Part shown: one piece after another, positions 45,687 to 57,226 of the stretch
Position numbering within the stretch: position 1 is the stretch's first letter
Layout of the letters: each line of letters begins with the position of its first letter
Assembly: GCA_030064845.1 (NCBI GenBank)
Contig: JASJEC010000027.1
Location: 1 to 62,930 of the forward strand
Direction of reading: 5' to 3'
DNA length: 62,930 nucleotides
DNA from: Kiloniellales bacterium
GTDB taxonomy: Bacteria > Pseudomonadota > Alphaproteobacteria > Kiloniellales > JAKSDN01
The notes under the pieces: model-generated
The model's input: only the letters and a program-made list of their open reading frames with translations
Told to the model about the DNA's origin: nothing
The model's database searches: none
Position numbers and translations under genes: made by a program

Positions 45687-48326
45687 GTGGCGCAGGAAGG
45701 GGAACCATTGGCTCGCAGGTTCTTGACGGCTTGGGTCGGGCTGGCCCACCGCGCCGCTCTCGCGGTCGTCCTGCTAGCTTGCCTCAGCGCGGGCGGAGGT
45801 CTCTTCTTCGCGGCGGACACCTTGGCGATCAACACCTCGACCAAGGACATGCTCTGGGAAGAGCTGCCGTTCCGGCGCAACCTCGACGCCATGGAGGCGG
45901 CCTTTCCGCGGCTCGACGAGGAGATCCTGATCGTCGTCGAGGGCGAGATCGCCGAGCGCGCCGAGGAGGCCGCCGCTGCGCTCGCCGAGGGCCTCGCCGC
46001 CCGCCCCGACCTGTTTCAGGCGGTGTTCTATCCCGAGGCCGAGGAGTTCTTCCGTCGCAACGGCCTGCTCTACCTCGAACTGGACGCGCTGCACGCTCTG
46101 GCGGACCGCCTGGCCGAGGCGCAACCGCTGTTGGCCGCGCTGAGCGAGGACCTGTCGCTGGGCGGGCTCGCGGCCGTGCTCGGCCTGGCGTTGGAGGAGG
46201 GGGCGGGCGGGGAGGCGGCCGACGAGATCGGCGCCGAACTGGGGCCCGCGCTGGCCGCCATGGCCGACAGCGCCGAAGGCCTCGCAAAGGGCCGCCTGCG
46301 GCCGCTCTCCTGGCAGGCGCTGCTGTCCGAGGAGAGCCCGGCGGTCCCCGCCAACCGGCGCCTGATCGTGGTTTCTCCGGTGCTCGATTTTTCCACGCTG
46401 GAGCCGGCCCGCGCGGCCATCGGGGGCATTCGCGCGCTGGTCGCCGAGCTCGACCTCGTTTCCCAGCCGGATCTGCGGGTGCGGATCACCGGAGACCCGG
46501 TCATGCTGCAGGACGAGCTGAAGACCGTGCAGGAAGGCATCGGCCTGGTCGGCCTGCTCTCCCTGGTCCTGGTGACGATTCTTCTCGGCATCGGCCTGCG
46601 CTCCCTGCGGCTCGTCGGGGTCACGCTGACGACGCTGCTGATCGGTCTCTGCTGGACCGCGCTCTTCGCCGCGGTGGCGGTCGGGGAGCTGAACCTGATC
46701 TCCGTGGCCTTCGCCGTGCTGTTCATCGGGCTCAGTGTCGATTTCGGCATTCACTTCGCGCTCCGGGTCGAAGAGGAGATGCTGCACGGCGCCGACGTGC
46801 CGGCGGCGCTGAAGGCGGCCGCGGGCACAGTCGGCGGGCCTCTCGCCCTGACCGCGCTGGCGGCGGCGATCAGCTTCCTGTCCTTCCTGCCGACGACCTA
46901 TCGGGGCCTGTCGGAGCTGGGCCTGATCTCAGGGGCGGGAATGTTCATTGCGCTGTTCGCCAACCTCACCGTGCTGCCGGCGCTCTTCGCGCTTTTTCCG
47001 CCCCGCCTCGCGGCGGCGCACAAGCCGAGCCGCGTCGGCATCCATCTGCAGGTCGTGCTCGAGCGCCGCGCCAAGGTCATCGTCGGCGTTGCGCTTCTTC
47101 TGGGCATTGTGGCGTTGCTGGCGGTCCCTTTCGCCCGCTTCGACGACGATCCGCTCAACCTGCGCGATCCCGACAGTCCCTCGGTGCGGACGCTCCTGGA
47201 GACGCTGGACGACCCCCGCATCGAGCCCTATGCCGTGAAGATCCTGACCGAGAACCTGGAGTCCTCGGTCGCGCTCGCCGGAGAGCTGGCGACGCTACCC
47301 GAGGTCGGGCGCACGGAGACCCTGCTCAACTTCGTCCCGGAGCAGCAGGACGACAAGCTCGCCGTGATCGACGAGATGGCCTTCTTCCTGGGCGGCGCGC
47401 TGGCCGGCGCGGGCGCTCCGGTCGGCGACAAGGAGCCGAGCGCGCGGCGCGCGGATTTCGAGGCGCTCAAGGCCGCCGTGACGGGGCTCGCCGGCCTGCC
47501 CGACCTGCCGGCGGCGACGCGGCTCGCCGACGCCCTGAGCCGATTGGACCCGACCCCGGCGAACCTGGCGCGGCTCGAGACCCTGCTGCTCGGTTACCTG
47601 CCCGGGCGCTTGACGGCGCTCGCCGAGGCCATCACCGCTGAACCCGTCGACGTGGACGCGCTGCCGGAGGCCCTCAAGGCCCGAAAGCTGACGGCCGACG
47701 GGCGCAGCCTGCTCGAGGTGTTCCCGGCCGAGAACCTGCGCGAGCGGGACGAGCGGACGCGTTTCGTCGACGTGGTGAGCGCCGTCGCCCCGCAGGCGAC
47801 CGGTGCGCCCATGATCATCACGGCGGCCGGCAGGGCGGTCGTCGACGCCTTCCTGCAGGCCGCCGGGACCGCACTGCTGCTGATCACGCTGCTCCTGCTC
47901 TGGCGACTGAGGAACCTGCGCGACAGCCTGTTGGTGCTGGCGCCGCTTACCCTGGCCGCACTCCTGACCATCGCCGCGACGGTCGTCCTCGGGCGGCCGT
48001 TCAACTTCGCCAACGTGATCGTCCTGCCGCTGCTGTTCGGCCTCGGCGTGGCGGGTGGAATTCACATGGTCGCCCGGAGCCGCGACGAGGCGCGTGGGGC
48101 CGCGAGTGGGCGGGCGCTGATGTACACCTCGACGCCGCGCGCAGTCCTGTTCAGCGCGCTTACGACGATCGGCTCCTTCTGCGCCCTGGCGACCTCGAGC
48201 CACAAGGGCATGGCCAGCATGGGCGAGCTGCTGACCATTTCGATCGGCCTGACCATGCTGTCTGTTCTGATCGTGCTGCCGGCGCTCCTGGCACTGAGGC
48301 ACGGCCTGTCGAGGGCTAGACCGTAA
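45687..48326 (+). CDS. HpnN-like RND/MMPL family transporter
   Basis: An approximately 879-residue inner-membrane protein with about twelve predicted helices and two large periplasmic domains, typical of RND/MMPL proteins. The N-terminal LAINTSTKDMLWEELPFRRN and FPRLDEEILIVVEGEIAERA resemble HpnN, which moves hopanoids to the outer membrane. AFAVLFIGLSVDFGIHFALR is the first sterol-sensing-like helix cluster, and VIVLPLLFGLGVAGGIHMVA the second. The GTG at 45687 after GAAGGAAG is my preferred start; TTG at 45708 is also possible. No other hopanoid genes are here, so the hopanoid role is inferred. Confidence 0.8.
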   Translation: MAQEGEPLARRFLTAWVGLAHRAALAVVLLACLSAGGGLFFAADTLAINTSTKDMLWEELPFRRNLDAMEAAFPRLDEEILIVVEGEIAERAEEAAAALAEGLAARPDLFQAVFYPEAEEFFRRNGLLYLELDALHALADRLAEAQPLLAALSEDLSLGGLAAVLGLALEEGAGGEAADEIGAELGPALAAMADSAEGLAKGRLRPLSWQALLSEESPAVPANRRLIVVSPVLDFSTLEPARAAIGGIRALVAELDLVSQPDLRVRITGDPVMLQDELKTVQEGIGLVGLLSLVLVTILLGIGLRSLRLVGVTLTTLLIGLCWTALFAAVAVGELNLISVAFAVLFIGLSVDFGIHFALRVEEEMLHGADVPAALKAAAGTVGGPLALTALAAAISFLSFLPTTYRGLSELGLISGAGMFIALFANLTVLPALFALFPPRLAAAHKPSRVGIHLQVVLERRAKVIVGVALLLGIVALLAVPFARFDDDPLNLRDPDSPSVRTLLETLDDPRIEPYAVKILTENLESSVALAGELATLPEVGRTETLLNFVPEQQDDKLAVIDEMAFFLGGALAGAGAPVGDKEPSARRADFEALKAAVTGLAGLPDLPAATRLADALSRLDPTPANLARLETLLLGYLPGRLTALAEAITAEPVDVDALPEALKARKLTADGRSLLEVFPAENLRERDERTRFVDVVSAVAPQATGAPMIITAAGRAVVDAFLQAAGTALLLITLLLLWRLRNLRDSLLVLAPLTLAALLTIAATVVLGRPFNFANVIVLPLLFGLGVAGGIHMVARSRDEARGAASGRALMYTSTPRAVLFSALTTIGSFCALATSSHKGMASMGELLTISIGLTMLSVLIVLPALLALRHGLSRARP

Positions 48327-49119
48327 AGGGCTGCACGGTGTGCCCGTGGTTGAGCGGGCCGCTCCCGCCGCCCAGACCCGGCGCGGTCCTGATCGCCTCG
48401 CGCAGGTAGGCCCGGGCGCGCATCACGGCGCGGCGCAGTGGGAGCTGCTGGGCCAGCCCGGTGGCGGTTGCGGATGCCAGCGTGCAACCCGTGCCGTGGA
48501 GGCTGGTGGTCTCGATCCGCGCGTCTTCGAACAGCTTGAGGCCGTCTTCCGTTGCCAGGACATCGACCACGGTATCGCCTTCGAGGTGGCCGCCCTTGAG
48601 AAGGACGTTGCGGCAGCCCGTGGTGAGCAGCATCTCGGCCGCTTTTCGCATATCGTCGACGGTCTTGATCTCCAGGCCGGTAAGGCGCTCGGCCTCGGGG
48701 ATGTTGGGTGTCAGCAGGGTCGCGATCACGGGCAGGCAGCGCTTCAGGGTCGCCACCGCCTCCGGGGTGATCAGGCTGTCTCCGCTCTGCGCCACCATGA
48801 CGGGATCGACGACGATGGGCACCTGGTCGGCCAGAGGCGCCAGCACGTCGGCGACCGCCTCGATGACCGGCGAGTCGTGCAGCATGCCGGTCTTGACCGC
48901 GTCGACCCCGATATCCTCGATGACCCGCTCCATCTGTTCGCGGATGAAGGCGGGCTCGACCGGCAGAACGCCGGTCACCCCCCGGGTGTTCTGTGCGGTC
49001 AGGGCGGTCACGGCGGTCGCCGCGTAGCCGCCCAGCGCGGTAACGGTCTTGATGTCGGCCTGAATGCCGGCGCCGCCGCCCGAATCCGAGCCGGCTACGA
49101 TCAGGACGCGCGCCATCAT
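48316..49119 (-). CDS. thiD: Hydroxymethylpyrimidine/phosphomethylpyrimidine kinase
   Basis: A 267-residue ribokinase-fold enzyme that phosphorylates HMP and HMP-phosphate for thiamine synthesis. The N-terminus [20 protein letters not shown], the middle VDAVKTGML and [14 protein letters not shown], and the C-terminal [11 protein letters not shown] with the catalytic GTGC match ThiD. It overlaps glmM by four bases upstream, and its stop overlaps the convergent hpnN-like gene by 11 bases. No TPP riboswitch is seen before it, as expected for a gene inside an operon. Confidence 0.95.
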   Translation of the reverse strand: MMARVLIVAGSDSGGGAGIQADIKTVTALGGYAATAVTALTAQNTRGVTGVLPVEPAFIREQMERVIEDIGVDAVKTGMLHDSPVIEAVADVLAPLADQVPIVVDPVMVAQSGDSLITPEAVATLKRCLPVIATLLTPNIPEAERLTGLEIKTVDDMRKAAEMLLTTGCRNVLLKGGHLEGDTVVDVLATEDGLKLFEDARIETTSLHGTGCTLASATATGLAQQLPLRRAVMRARAYLREAIRTAPGLGGGSGPLNHGHTVQPFTV

Positions 49120-50516
49120 CGCCGACTGGCGCCCTGGGCGACCGCGGCCTGGCGGTCGTCGCCAGATTGGGCGCTCGCTTGAGAGATTGTCCGGGCAATC
49201 TCCTCGACGACCCGGCCGATCAGATCCTGGTCCTCGCCTTCCGCCATGATGCGGATCACCGGCTCGGTGCCTGACTTGCGGATGAGCAGCCGGCCGTTGC
49301 CGCCGAGTCCGGATTCGCCTTTGGCGATCGCGGCCTTGACGCCGGGGTCCTGAAGCAGGGCAGCGGCGTCGGCGACGCGCACGTTGCGCAGAAGCTGGGG
49401 CAGCGGTTCGAAGACCTGCATCACCTCGCCGGCGCTGCGTTCGGCGCCGACCAGGACCGCCAGCATCTGGAGCGCCGCGATCATGCCGTCCCCGGTGGTC
49501 GAATAGTCGGACATGATGATGTGGCCGGACTGCTCGCCGCCCAGGTTGTAGCCGTCGCGCCGCATCGTCTCGACGACGTAGCGGTCGCCGACCGGCGTCC
49601 GCACGAGGGCGAGCCCCCGGCTCGTGAGGAACCGTTCCAGCCCGAGGTTGGACATTACGGTGCCGACGATCCCGCCGCCCGTCAGCCGCTCCTGGTCCTG
49701 CCAGGAGCCGGCGATCAGGGCCAGCAACTGGTCGCCGTCGATCAGTTGGCCGCGCTCGTCCGCCACGATCAGGCGGTCGGCGTCGCCGTCGAGGGCCAGG
49801 CCGAGGTGGGCGCCGTTCTCAACCACGGCTTCCTGCATGCGCTGCGGCGCGGTGGCGCCGCAGTCGTGGTTGATGTTGAAGCCGTCCGGGTCGACCGCCA
49901 GGGGTACCACCTCGGCGCCCAGTTCGTAGAGCACGGTCGGGGCCACGCGGTAGGCGGCGCCGTTGGCGCAGTCGACGACGATCTTCAGGCCTTCCAGGCG
50001 CAGGTGGCGGGGAAAGGCGCTCTTGACGAACTCGATGTAGCGGCCCACGCCGTCTTCCATCCGCTGGGCCCGGCCCAGGCGGTCGGCGGCGGCGAGGTGC
50101 TGCGACACGCCGTCCGCCATGCGGGCCTCTATCCGCTGCTCCACCTCGTCGGAGAGCTTGTAGCCGTCCGGGCCGAACAGCTTGATCCCGTTGTCATAGT
50201 AGGGGTTGTGCGAGGCCGAGATCATGACACCCAGATCGGCTCTCAGCGACCGCGTCAGCATGCCGACCGCAGGCGCGGGCAGTGGGCCGAGCAAGACCAC
50301 GTCCATGCCGACCGCGGTGAAGCCGGCGGCCAGCGCAGGCTCCAGCATGTAGCCCGAGAGCCGCGTGTCCTTGCCGATCACCACCAGGTGCCGGTGCTGT
50401 CCGCGGAGGAACTCCGTACCGGCAGCCATGGCGACCTTGAGGACCGTCTCCGGGGTGATCGGCTCGCTGTTGGCCTGTCCCCGAATCCCGTCCGTCCCGA
50501 AAAGCCGTCGTGTCAT
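49116..50516 (-). CDS. glmM: Phosphoglucosamine mutase
   Basis: A 466-residue enzyme that converts glucosamine 6-phosphate to glucosamine 1-phosphate for peptidoglycan and lipopolysaccharide. The N-terminus [19 protein letters not shown] is diagnostic. The phosphoserine is Ser102 in [16 protein letters not shown]. The metal loop is [10 protein letters not shown], and the C-terminal phosphate-binding segment is [16 protein letters not shown]. It is coupled to thiD by a four-base overlap and follows folP. Confidence 0.96.
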   Translation of the reverse strand: MTRRLFGTDGIRGQANSEPITPETVLKVAMAAGTEFLRGQHRHLVVIGKDTRLSGYMLEPALAAGFTAVGMDVVLLGPLPAPAVGMLTRSLRADLGVMISASHNPYYDNGIKLFGPDGYKLSDEVEQRIEARMADGVSQHLAAADRLGRAQRMEDGVGRYIEFVKSAFPRHLRLEGLKIVVDCANGAAYRVAPTVLYELGAEVVPLAVDPDGFNINHDCGATAPQRMQEAVVENGAHLGLALDGDADRLIVADERGQLIDGDQLLALIAGSWQDQERLTGGGIVGTVMSNLGLERFLTSRGLALVRTPVGDRYVVETMRRDGYNLGGEQSGHIIMSDYSTTGDGMIAALQMLAVLVGAERSAGEVMQVFEPLPQLLRNVRVADAAALLQDPGVKAAIAKGESGLGGNGRLLIRKSGTEPVIRIMAEGEDQDLIGRVVEEIARTISQASAQSGDDRQAAVAQGASRR

Positions 50517-50769
50517 GGGCCGCTCAATCCGCTTTCCTGAAGTGCGCGCCGTGGCGAACGCCCGGGCGGCACCTGACGCTTAGTCGATCCGCCGCGCGGT
50601 TCCAAGGCTTATCGTTGCATAGCGCCCGAGTTTGCCCGAAAGAAGGCGCTCTGTCGGGGGGCGGGCATCGAGGGGCGATCCCCTCGAAAGCATTCAGCCA
50701 ATCCATCGATCGTCTCTCACAGGACTTACAATAAGGCTAAGGCGCTCACACGGGATCCCCCTCGGCGGA
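50517..50769. other. glmM-folP spacer with hairpin
   Basis: No gene is recognised. It contains a perfect seven-base-pair hairpin CGAGGGG-CGAT-CCCCTCG at 50669-50686 without a following T-run on either strand, between the folP stop and the glmM start, where it could act as a processing or attenuator structure. Confidence 0.4.
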
Positions 50770-51861
50770 TCACGGTGCCGCTTTCTCGACCGCCCGCCAC
50801 ACCGCGAGAGCCTGGACTGTCTCGGCCACGTCGTGGACCCGCAGCAGTTGGACGCCCTGTTTCACGCCGGCAAGTGCCGCCGCGAGGGAGCCGGGTAGCC
50901 GCTCCTTCGGCGCCAGATCGCCGGCGATCTTGGCGATGAAGCTCTTGCGGCTGACGCCGAGCAGCATCGGGCAGCCGAGTCCGTGGAACATGGAAAGGTG
51001 GGAGAGGATCTCCAGGTTGTGCGCCAGGGTCTTGCCGAACCCGATACCAGGATCGACCGCGATCCGCGCCCGCGCGACGCCGGCTTCCTCGCAGGCCGCC
51101 ACGCGGGCTGCCAGGTAGTCGAAGACGTCGAGCGCCGCATGGTCATAGCGTGGGCTCGCCTGCATGGTCTGCGGCTCGCCCTGCATGTGCATCAGGACCA
51201 CCGGGACACCGGCCTCGGCCACCAGGTCCAGGCTGTCGGGGTGTCCGGTCAGCGCGGTGACGTCGTTGACGATGGCCGCTCCTGCGCCGAGCGCCTCGGC
51301 CATGACGGCGGGATGGCGGGTGTCGATCGAGACCCGCGCGCCCTGGTCGGCAAGAGCCCGGACGACCGGCACCACGCGGCGCAGCTCCTCGGCCTCGGTC
51401 ACAGGCTCGGCGCCGGGTCGGGTCGACTCGCCGCCGACGTCGAGGATCGTGGCGCCGGCCGCCATCATGGCGAGGCCATCCTCGACCGCGCGCCCGCCAT
51501 CGAAGCGGTCGCCGCCGTCGGAGAAGCTGTCCGGGGTGACGTTGATCACCCCCATGATCTGCGGCTCGGTCATGGCCAGGCCGGCGAAGTCGGGACGGGG
51601 CCCGCTCAGGTTCTTGAGCCAGGCCCGACCTGCCGCGGCTTTTTCAGCGTCGAGGTCGGCCAGCCGCGCGGCGATCCCGTCGAGCGCTAGAACCTCTTTC
51701 GCTGTTGCCGCAGCGCCGTCCCGCTGGACCAGCTCGCAAAGAGCGAAGCCTAGCGGACCGCCGGCCAGCATGGCCGCGCCGGGTTGTCCAACCAATGCGC
51801 AGTCCGGGCTCATGGGTCTGATGTAGAGGGACGCCTGACGCGGAGGGCGCGGTTCGTTCAT
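50770..51861 (-). CDS. folP: Dihydropteroate synthase with N-terminal extension
   Basis: A 363-residue enzyme of folate synthesis. The DHPS core begins at about residue 100: IMGVINVTPDSFSDGG (102-117), then DVGGESTRPGAE, VSIDTRHPAVM, INDV-like IVNDVTALTG, GIGFGKTLAHNLEIL and LLGVSRKSF. Typical FolP proteins are about 280 residues with that first motif near residue 15, so there is an extra N-terminal segment of about 85 residues. Such extensions are known in alphaproteobacteria. The ATG at 51861 is the first in the frame after the leader hairpins. Confidence 0.92.
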   Translation of the reverse strand: MNEPRPPRQASLYIRPMSPDCALVGQPGAAMLAGGPLGFALCELVQRDGAAATAKEVLALDGIAARLADLDAEKAAAGRAWLKNLSGPRPDFAGLAMTEPQIMGVINVTPDSFSDGGDRFDGGRAVEDGLAMMAAGATILDVGGESTRPGAEPVTEAEELRRVVPVVRALADQGARVSIDTRHPAVMAEALGAGAAIVNDVTALTGHPDSLDLVAEAGVPVVLMHMQGEPQTMQASPRYDHAALDVFDYLAARVAACEEAGVARARIAVDPGIGFGKTLAHNLEILSHLSMFHGLGCPMLLGVSRKSFIAKIAGDLAPKERLPGSLAAALAGVKQGVQLLRVHDVAETVQALAVWRAVEKAAP

Positions 51862-51874
51862 GCCCTGCTGGCCT

Positions 51875-51889
51875 CGGATTGACAATCCG
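51875..51889. promoter_or_regulatory. Inverted repeats in the folP leader
   Basis: A perfect 7-1-7 inverted repeat CGGATTG-A-CAATCCG lies 13 bases before the folP start codon, followed by a short GC hairpin CCCCC-GTCC-GGGGG region to about 51905. It could hide the folP ribosome-binding site in mRNA or bind a regulator; either is inference. Confidence 0.4.
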
Positions 51890-51931
51890 CCCCCGTCCGG
51901 GGGCTGAAAAGCCTGCGTTGCAGGAAAGTAC

Positions 51932-51957
51932 GAGGCCCCGCTCGAGGGCGGGGCCTC
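51932..51957 (-). terminator. Hairpin downstream of ftsH
   Basis: A perfect ten-base-pair stem (GAGGCCCCGC and GCGGGGCCTC) with a six-base loop, 29 bases after the ftsH stop. On the minus strand it is followed by GTACTTTCCT, a weak T-tract. It probably terminates or attenuates the ftsH transcript before folP. Confidence 0.6.
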
Positions 51958-51985
51958 CTTGTCGTCCGCCAATCCGGTTGCCGCG

Positions 51986-53920
<1,935 letters not shown>

Positions 53921-54020
53921 GATATCGTCCCTTCCACCTTGTCCGCGCCGCGCCGCTGTCTGCCGTCCTGTATCTTAACCCTACCCCAGGGCTCCTCTTA
54001 GAGATAAGCGGCCGCGCCAC

Positions 54021-55358
54021 CTAAGCAACTGTAAAATGGACCTGAGTCAAGGCCAAATCAGGCGCGAAGCGGCAATCCAGAGAAGCGCCGCCGGCCGCCG
54101 CGCCCGACCTCTCAAATCTAACATGGGGAACGGCCAGGACGCCACGCCCGTCTCGCAGCGCCGGCAACCCTGGTCTGGCCAGCGGCGGGATGCGCGCAGC
54201 TTCCGTCCGGCCCACGCTCCGGGAGATCTCCTGCCAGCCGTCGCGGCCCAGGGGACCGACGTGCAGACCCGGGAGGCCTGGCGCCGCCCCGCCGCGCAGC
54301 CCGATCTCGAAGCGGCCGTCCCAACGCAGGCGCTCGCCGGGACGGATCGGCCGGCTGGGCAGCGTTCGGGTCTCCCGCGCGACCAGCAGCTTGCCACGGC
54401 GCTGAGCAACCCGGCAGCCGGCCAGGGTCGCGCCCTTCGCCGTGCCGCCCCGCAGGGCGGCCAGCAGGCGGTCCAGAGACGCGCCCCGCGGCGGATAGAC
54501 CGATCCCCCCAGCACGGCGAGGATGCGTCCCAGGGCGCGCCGAGCCGCTTCTTCCGAGGCCGCGCCGAAGATCTCGGGCCGGAGCCACGCGAAGCCCGCC
54601 GGGTCCAGGGTCACGGCTTCCGCCAGCAGCCGGTGTGTCGTGCGCTCCAGCGCGCCGCGCGCCCGCCCGAGGTTGCAGGCCGCGCCGGCCAGGCGCCCGG
54701 CGTCGAGGCCGGCGGCGGCGAGGTCCGGCCCGAGCCGGCGCAGGCGGACGCGGTCGAAGCTCTCGTCCCGGTTCGAGGGATCCTCGATCCAGGTGACGCC
54801 GTGCAGCTCGAGGGTGGCGCGCAGGCGGGCCCGCGGCACGGCCAGAAAGGGACGGATCAGGCGGGCTTCGGGTGTCTCGCGCAGCGCCGGCATGGCCGCG
54901 AGGCCGTCGAGTCCGCTGCCCCGCGCGAGCCGGAGCAGCATCGTCTCGGATTGATCCTCGCGGTGGTGGGCAAGCGCGAGGTGCAGGATTCCCCGCTGTC
55001 TGCATTCGCCGAGCAGGAGCCGGTAGCGCGCCTCGCGGGCCGAGGCCTGGCGGTTCGACTCGGCGGCCGGCCCGGTCGCGGTCAGAACCCGGGCCTCGAG
55101 GCCGAGTCCTTCCAGCCGGGTCTGGACCTCCGCGGCCTCTTCAGCGGAGCCGGGGCGCAGCCCGTGGTCAACCACCAGCCCCAGGATGCGGCCATCCCGC
55201 TCCAGGGCCCAGGCCTGCAAGAGGACCGCCAGCGCCATGCTGTCGGCGCCGCCGGAGACCGCGGCGGCGATCAGAGGCCGCGGCTCGAAGGGCGCGAAGG
55301 CCGCCATCAGCCGCTCCACCTCGGCCGCCGAGAGCGCGCCTGTCGCCGTCCCGGTCAC
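54021..55358 (-). CDS. tilS: tRNA(Ile)-lysidine synthetase
   Basis: A 445-residue enzyme that modifies the CAU anticodon of tRNA-Ile2 with lysidine. The ATP-binding PP-loop SGGADS is at residues 35-40, and HHREDQSETMLLRLARG carries the catalytic region of the N-terminal domain. The C-terminal domain begins around residue 330. No ATG precedes the PP-loop in an acceptable place; I chose GTG at 55358, 49 bases after the cpoB stop. An alternative start is the ATG at 55307, which would leave a very short N-terminus. Confidence 0.93.
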   Translation of the reverse strand: MTGTATGALSAAEVERLMAAFAPFEPRPLIAAAVSGGADSMALAVLLQAWALERDGRILGLVVDHGLRPGSAEEAAEVQTRLEGLGLEARVLTATGPAAESNRQASAREARYRLLLGECRQRGILHLALAHHREDQSETMLLRLARGSGLDGLAAMPALRETPEARLIRPFLAVPRARLRATLELHGVTWIEDPSNRDESFDRVRLRRLGPDLAAAGLDAGRLAGAACNLGRARGALERTTHRLLAEAVTLDPAGFAWLRPEIFGAASEEAARRALGRILAVLGGSVYPPRGASLDRLLAALRGGTAKGATLAGCRVAQRRGKLLVARETRTLPSRPIRPGERLRWDGRFEIGLRGGAAPGLPGLHVGPLGRDGWQEISRSVGRTEAARIPPLARPGLPALRDGRGVLAVPHVRFERSGAAAGGASLDCRFAPDLALTQVHFTVA

Positions 55359-55407
55359 GAGACGGGGGCCGGCTGCGCCGCCACGGCGCCGCAACACGCG
55401 CCCGCGG

Positions 55408-56334
55408 TCACGGGCAGGACAGCTTCTTCTGCTCGTTCTTGGCTTGCTGGAGGATGGTCGAGGAGGCCGAGCCGTAGCGCGCGTGGAGCTCGGCAAAGGT
55501 GCCGCAGGCGTCCTCGGTCTGGCCGAGTGCGGCCAGGGACTTTCCCAGCTTCAGCAGGTTGTCCGGCGCCTTCACGCTGTCCGGGTAGGATTCGTAGCCT
55601 TCCGCGAAGGTAATCGCGGCCTCGGTGTAGCGGCCCCGTACGTAGTACGTCTCACCGAGCCAGTACTTCGCGTTGCCCGCCAGCTTGTCGGCCGGGTACT
55701 GCTCCAGAAAGGCGCTCAATACCCGCTCTGCGCCGTCGTAGTCGTTGCGGCTGAGCAGGCCGAACGCGTACTCGTACTGCTCTTCCGGAGTCGCCCCCGA
55801 GTCGAGCTTGGCGACCTGGCGTGTCTCGCCCTGGGCGGCGGCGCCCTGTGCGGCCGAGGCCGGAGCAGGCGCCTCGCCGGCTGCGCTGGCGCCCTGCTCT
55901 GCGGGCGCGACAGCGCCGCCTTCGAGACGCTGCAAGCGTACGTCGATATCGGCCACCAGTTTGTCGAGCCTCTTGCCGAACTGCAGGATCTTGAAGTTCT
56001 GCTCCTCGATCTGGCCCGTCAGGCTGCGCAGCTCGGTCTCGAGCTGCGCAAGGCGTACCTCGAGCCGGGCCGCTTGGGTCTCGGATCCGCCGCCGGGCGC
56101 CAGCTCAGCCGGTGGTTCCTTGCCTTGATAGATGTAGCGCTGCAGCGTGGTCAGCTCGGTCTGCAGCCGGGTCACTCGGTCCATCAGGGTCTTGACGTCG
56201 CCGTCCTGGGCGACAGCGGCGCCGGGCGGCGCGCTCAGCGCCAGGACCAGGAGCAAGGGCGAGAACGCGCGGAGAGCCGCGTGGCGCCGGCTCCCGCCCA
56301 AAGACGAAGCGGGTTTGTTGGACCCTACGTTCAT
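55408..56334 (-). CDS. cpoB: Cell division coordinator CpoB (YbgF)
   Basis: A 308-residue periplasmic protein of the Tol system. A signal peptide (residues about 20-42, LLLVLALSAPPGAAVAQ) is followed by a coiled-coil region (about 45-140) and, after an alanine/proline-rich linker, tetratricopeptide repeats from about residue 180 (EEQYEYAFGLLSRNDYDGAE and YWLGETYYVRGRYTEAAITF). It coordinates peptidoglycan synthesis with outer-membrane constriction by Tol-Pal. It follows pal but lies past a strong terminator, so it may need its own promoter. Confidence 0.92.
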   Translation of the reverse strand: MNVGSNKPASSLGGSRRHAALRAFSPLLLVLALSAPPGAAVAQDGDVKTLMDRVTRLQTELTTLQRYIYQGKEPPAELAPGGGSETQAARLEVRLAQLETELRSLTGQIEEQNFKILQFGKRLDKLVADIDVRLQRLEGGAVAPAEQGASAAGEAPAPASAAQGAAAQGETRQVAKLDSGATPEEQYEYAFGLLSRNDYDGAERVLSAFLEQYPADKLAGNAKYWLGETYYVRGRYTEAAITFAEGYESYPDSVKAPDNLLKLGKSLAALGQTEDACGTFAELHARYGSASSTILQQAKNEQKKLSCP

Positions 56335-56475
56335 GGCGTGGCTCGGATACTTGCGGAACAGAAAACCGCGCGTTTATGCCTCAGTTTCTTGGCACAAATG
56401 TGGCGGCCGGGGCAAAAAGGCGCCGTCCCGGCGGCGGCGCGCGGCCGGGTGGGCGCTGGTACGGGTGCCCTGTTG

Positions 56476-56520
56476 AAAAACCCGCTCCGGGACGCGCGTC
56501 GGAGCGCGTCTCGGAGCGGG
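56476..56520 (-). terminator. Rho-independent terminator after pal
   Basis: A strong stem of about 16 base pairs, CCCGCTCCG to CGGAGCGGG at its foot (arms 56505-56520 and 56481-56496), with a small loop and a TTTTT tract on the minus strand immediately after (56480-56476). It lies 33 bases past the pal stop and fits terminator rules well. Confidence 0.85.
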
Positions 56521-56552
56521 CTCAAGACGACAAGATCGGAGGGCCTTAACCC

Positions 56553-57044
56553 TTAGTTAACGACGAAGACGTCGCGCCGATTCTGGGCCCAGGCAGCTTC
56601 GTTGGAGCCGAGCACGGCGGGGCGCTCCTTGCCGTAGCTGATCGTCAGGACCCGCCCGCCGGAAACGCCGAGCGCCATGAGGTAGTCGCGCGCCGCGTTG
56701 GCACGGCGCTCACCCAGGGCCAGGTTGTACTCGCGCGTGCCCCGCTCGTCGGCATGACCCTCGATCGTGATGGTCGTGCGCGGCCGCTCTTCCATCCAGG
56801 CCGCCAGCTTCTGCAACGTCTCCTGGGATTCGGGCTTGAGGTCGTACTTGTCGAAGTCGAAGAAGATCCGGTCGCCGACATTGATCAGGAGGTTCTCCTG
56901 GTCCGACTCGGCTTCCGGTGTCCGAGGCGGTGCAGACGGCGTGATCGTGGTCGTTGCTGCACCTTCGGTGGTCTCTTGCGGTGCGGTCTCGCAGCCCGCC
57001 ACGAGGAGCATGGCGGCGAACACACTGAGAAGCTTAAAGCGCAT
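56553..57044 (-). CDS. pal: Peptidoglycan-associated lipoprotein Pal
   Basis: A 163-residue outer-membrane lipoprotein that anchors the outer membrane to peptidoglycan. The signal peptide ends in a lipobox at Cys18 (LLVAGC). The OmpA-like domain has FFDFDKYDLKPESQETLQKL, IEGHADERGTREYNLALGER with the peptidoglycan-binding residues, and ISYGKERPAVLGSNEAAWAQ. The ATG at 57044 is preferred over one five codons upstream because it begins the signal peptide. It lies 182 bases after tolB. Confidence 0.96.
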   Translation of the reverse strand: MRFKLLSVFAAMLLVAGCETAPQETTEGAATTTITPSAPPRTPEAESDQENLLINVGDRIFFDFDKYDLKPESQETLQKLAAWMEERPRTTITIEGHADERGTREYNLALGERRANAARDYLMALGVSGGRVLTISYGKERPAVLGSNEAAWAQNRRDVFVVN

Positions 57045-57226
57045 GTTTTGCCCTCTCAAGACAAGCCCCCCGGGCCGATGCCTCTAAATCGGTCCCCCTG
57101 GGCCTAGTTGGTAAGGTCCCTATTTGCTGGATGTCTCCGGTAAGTAGAGGCGGTCGCGACAGCTGAAATGATCTCGACTCCGGGCCTCCTGCCGCGCGCA
57201 GGCCAGCGGACTATAACGGCGCTCCC

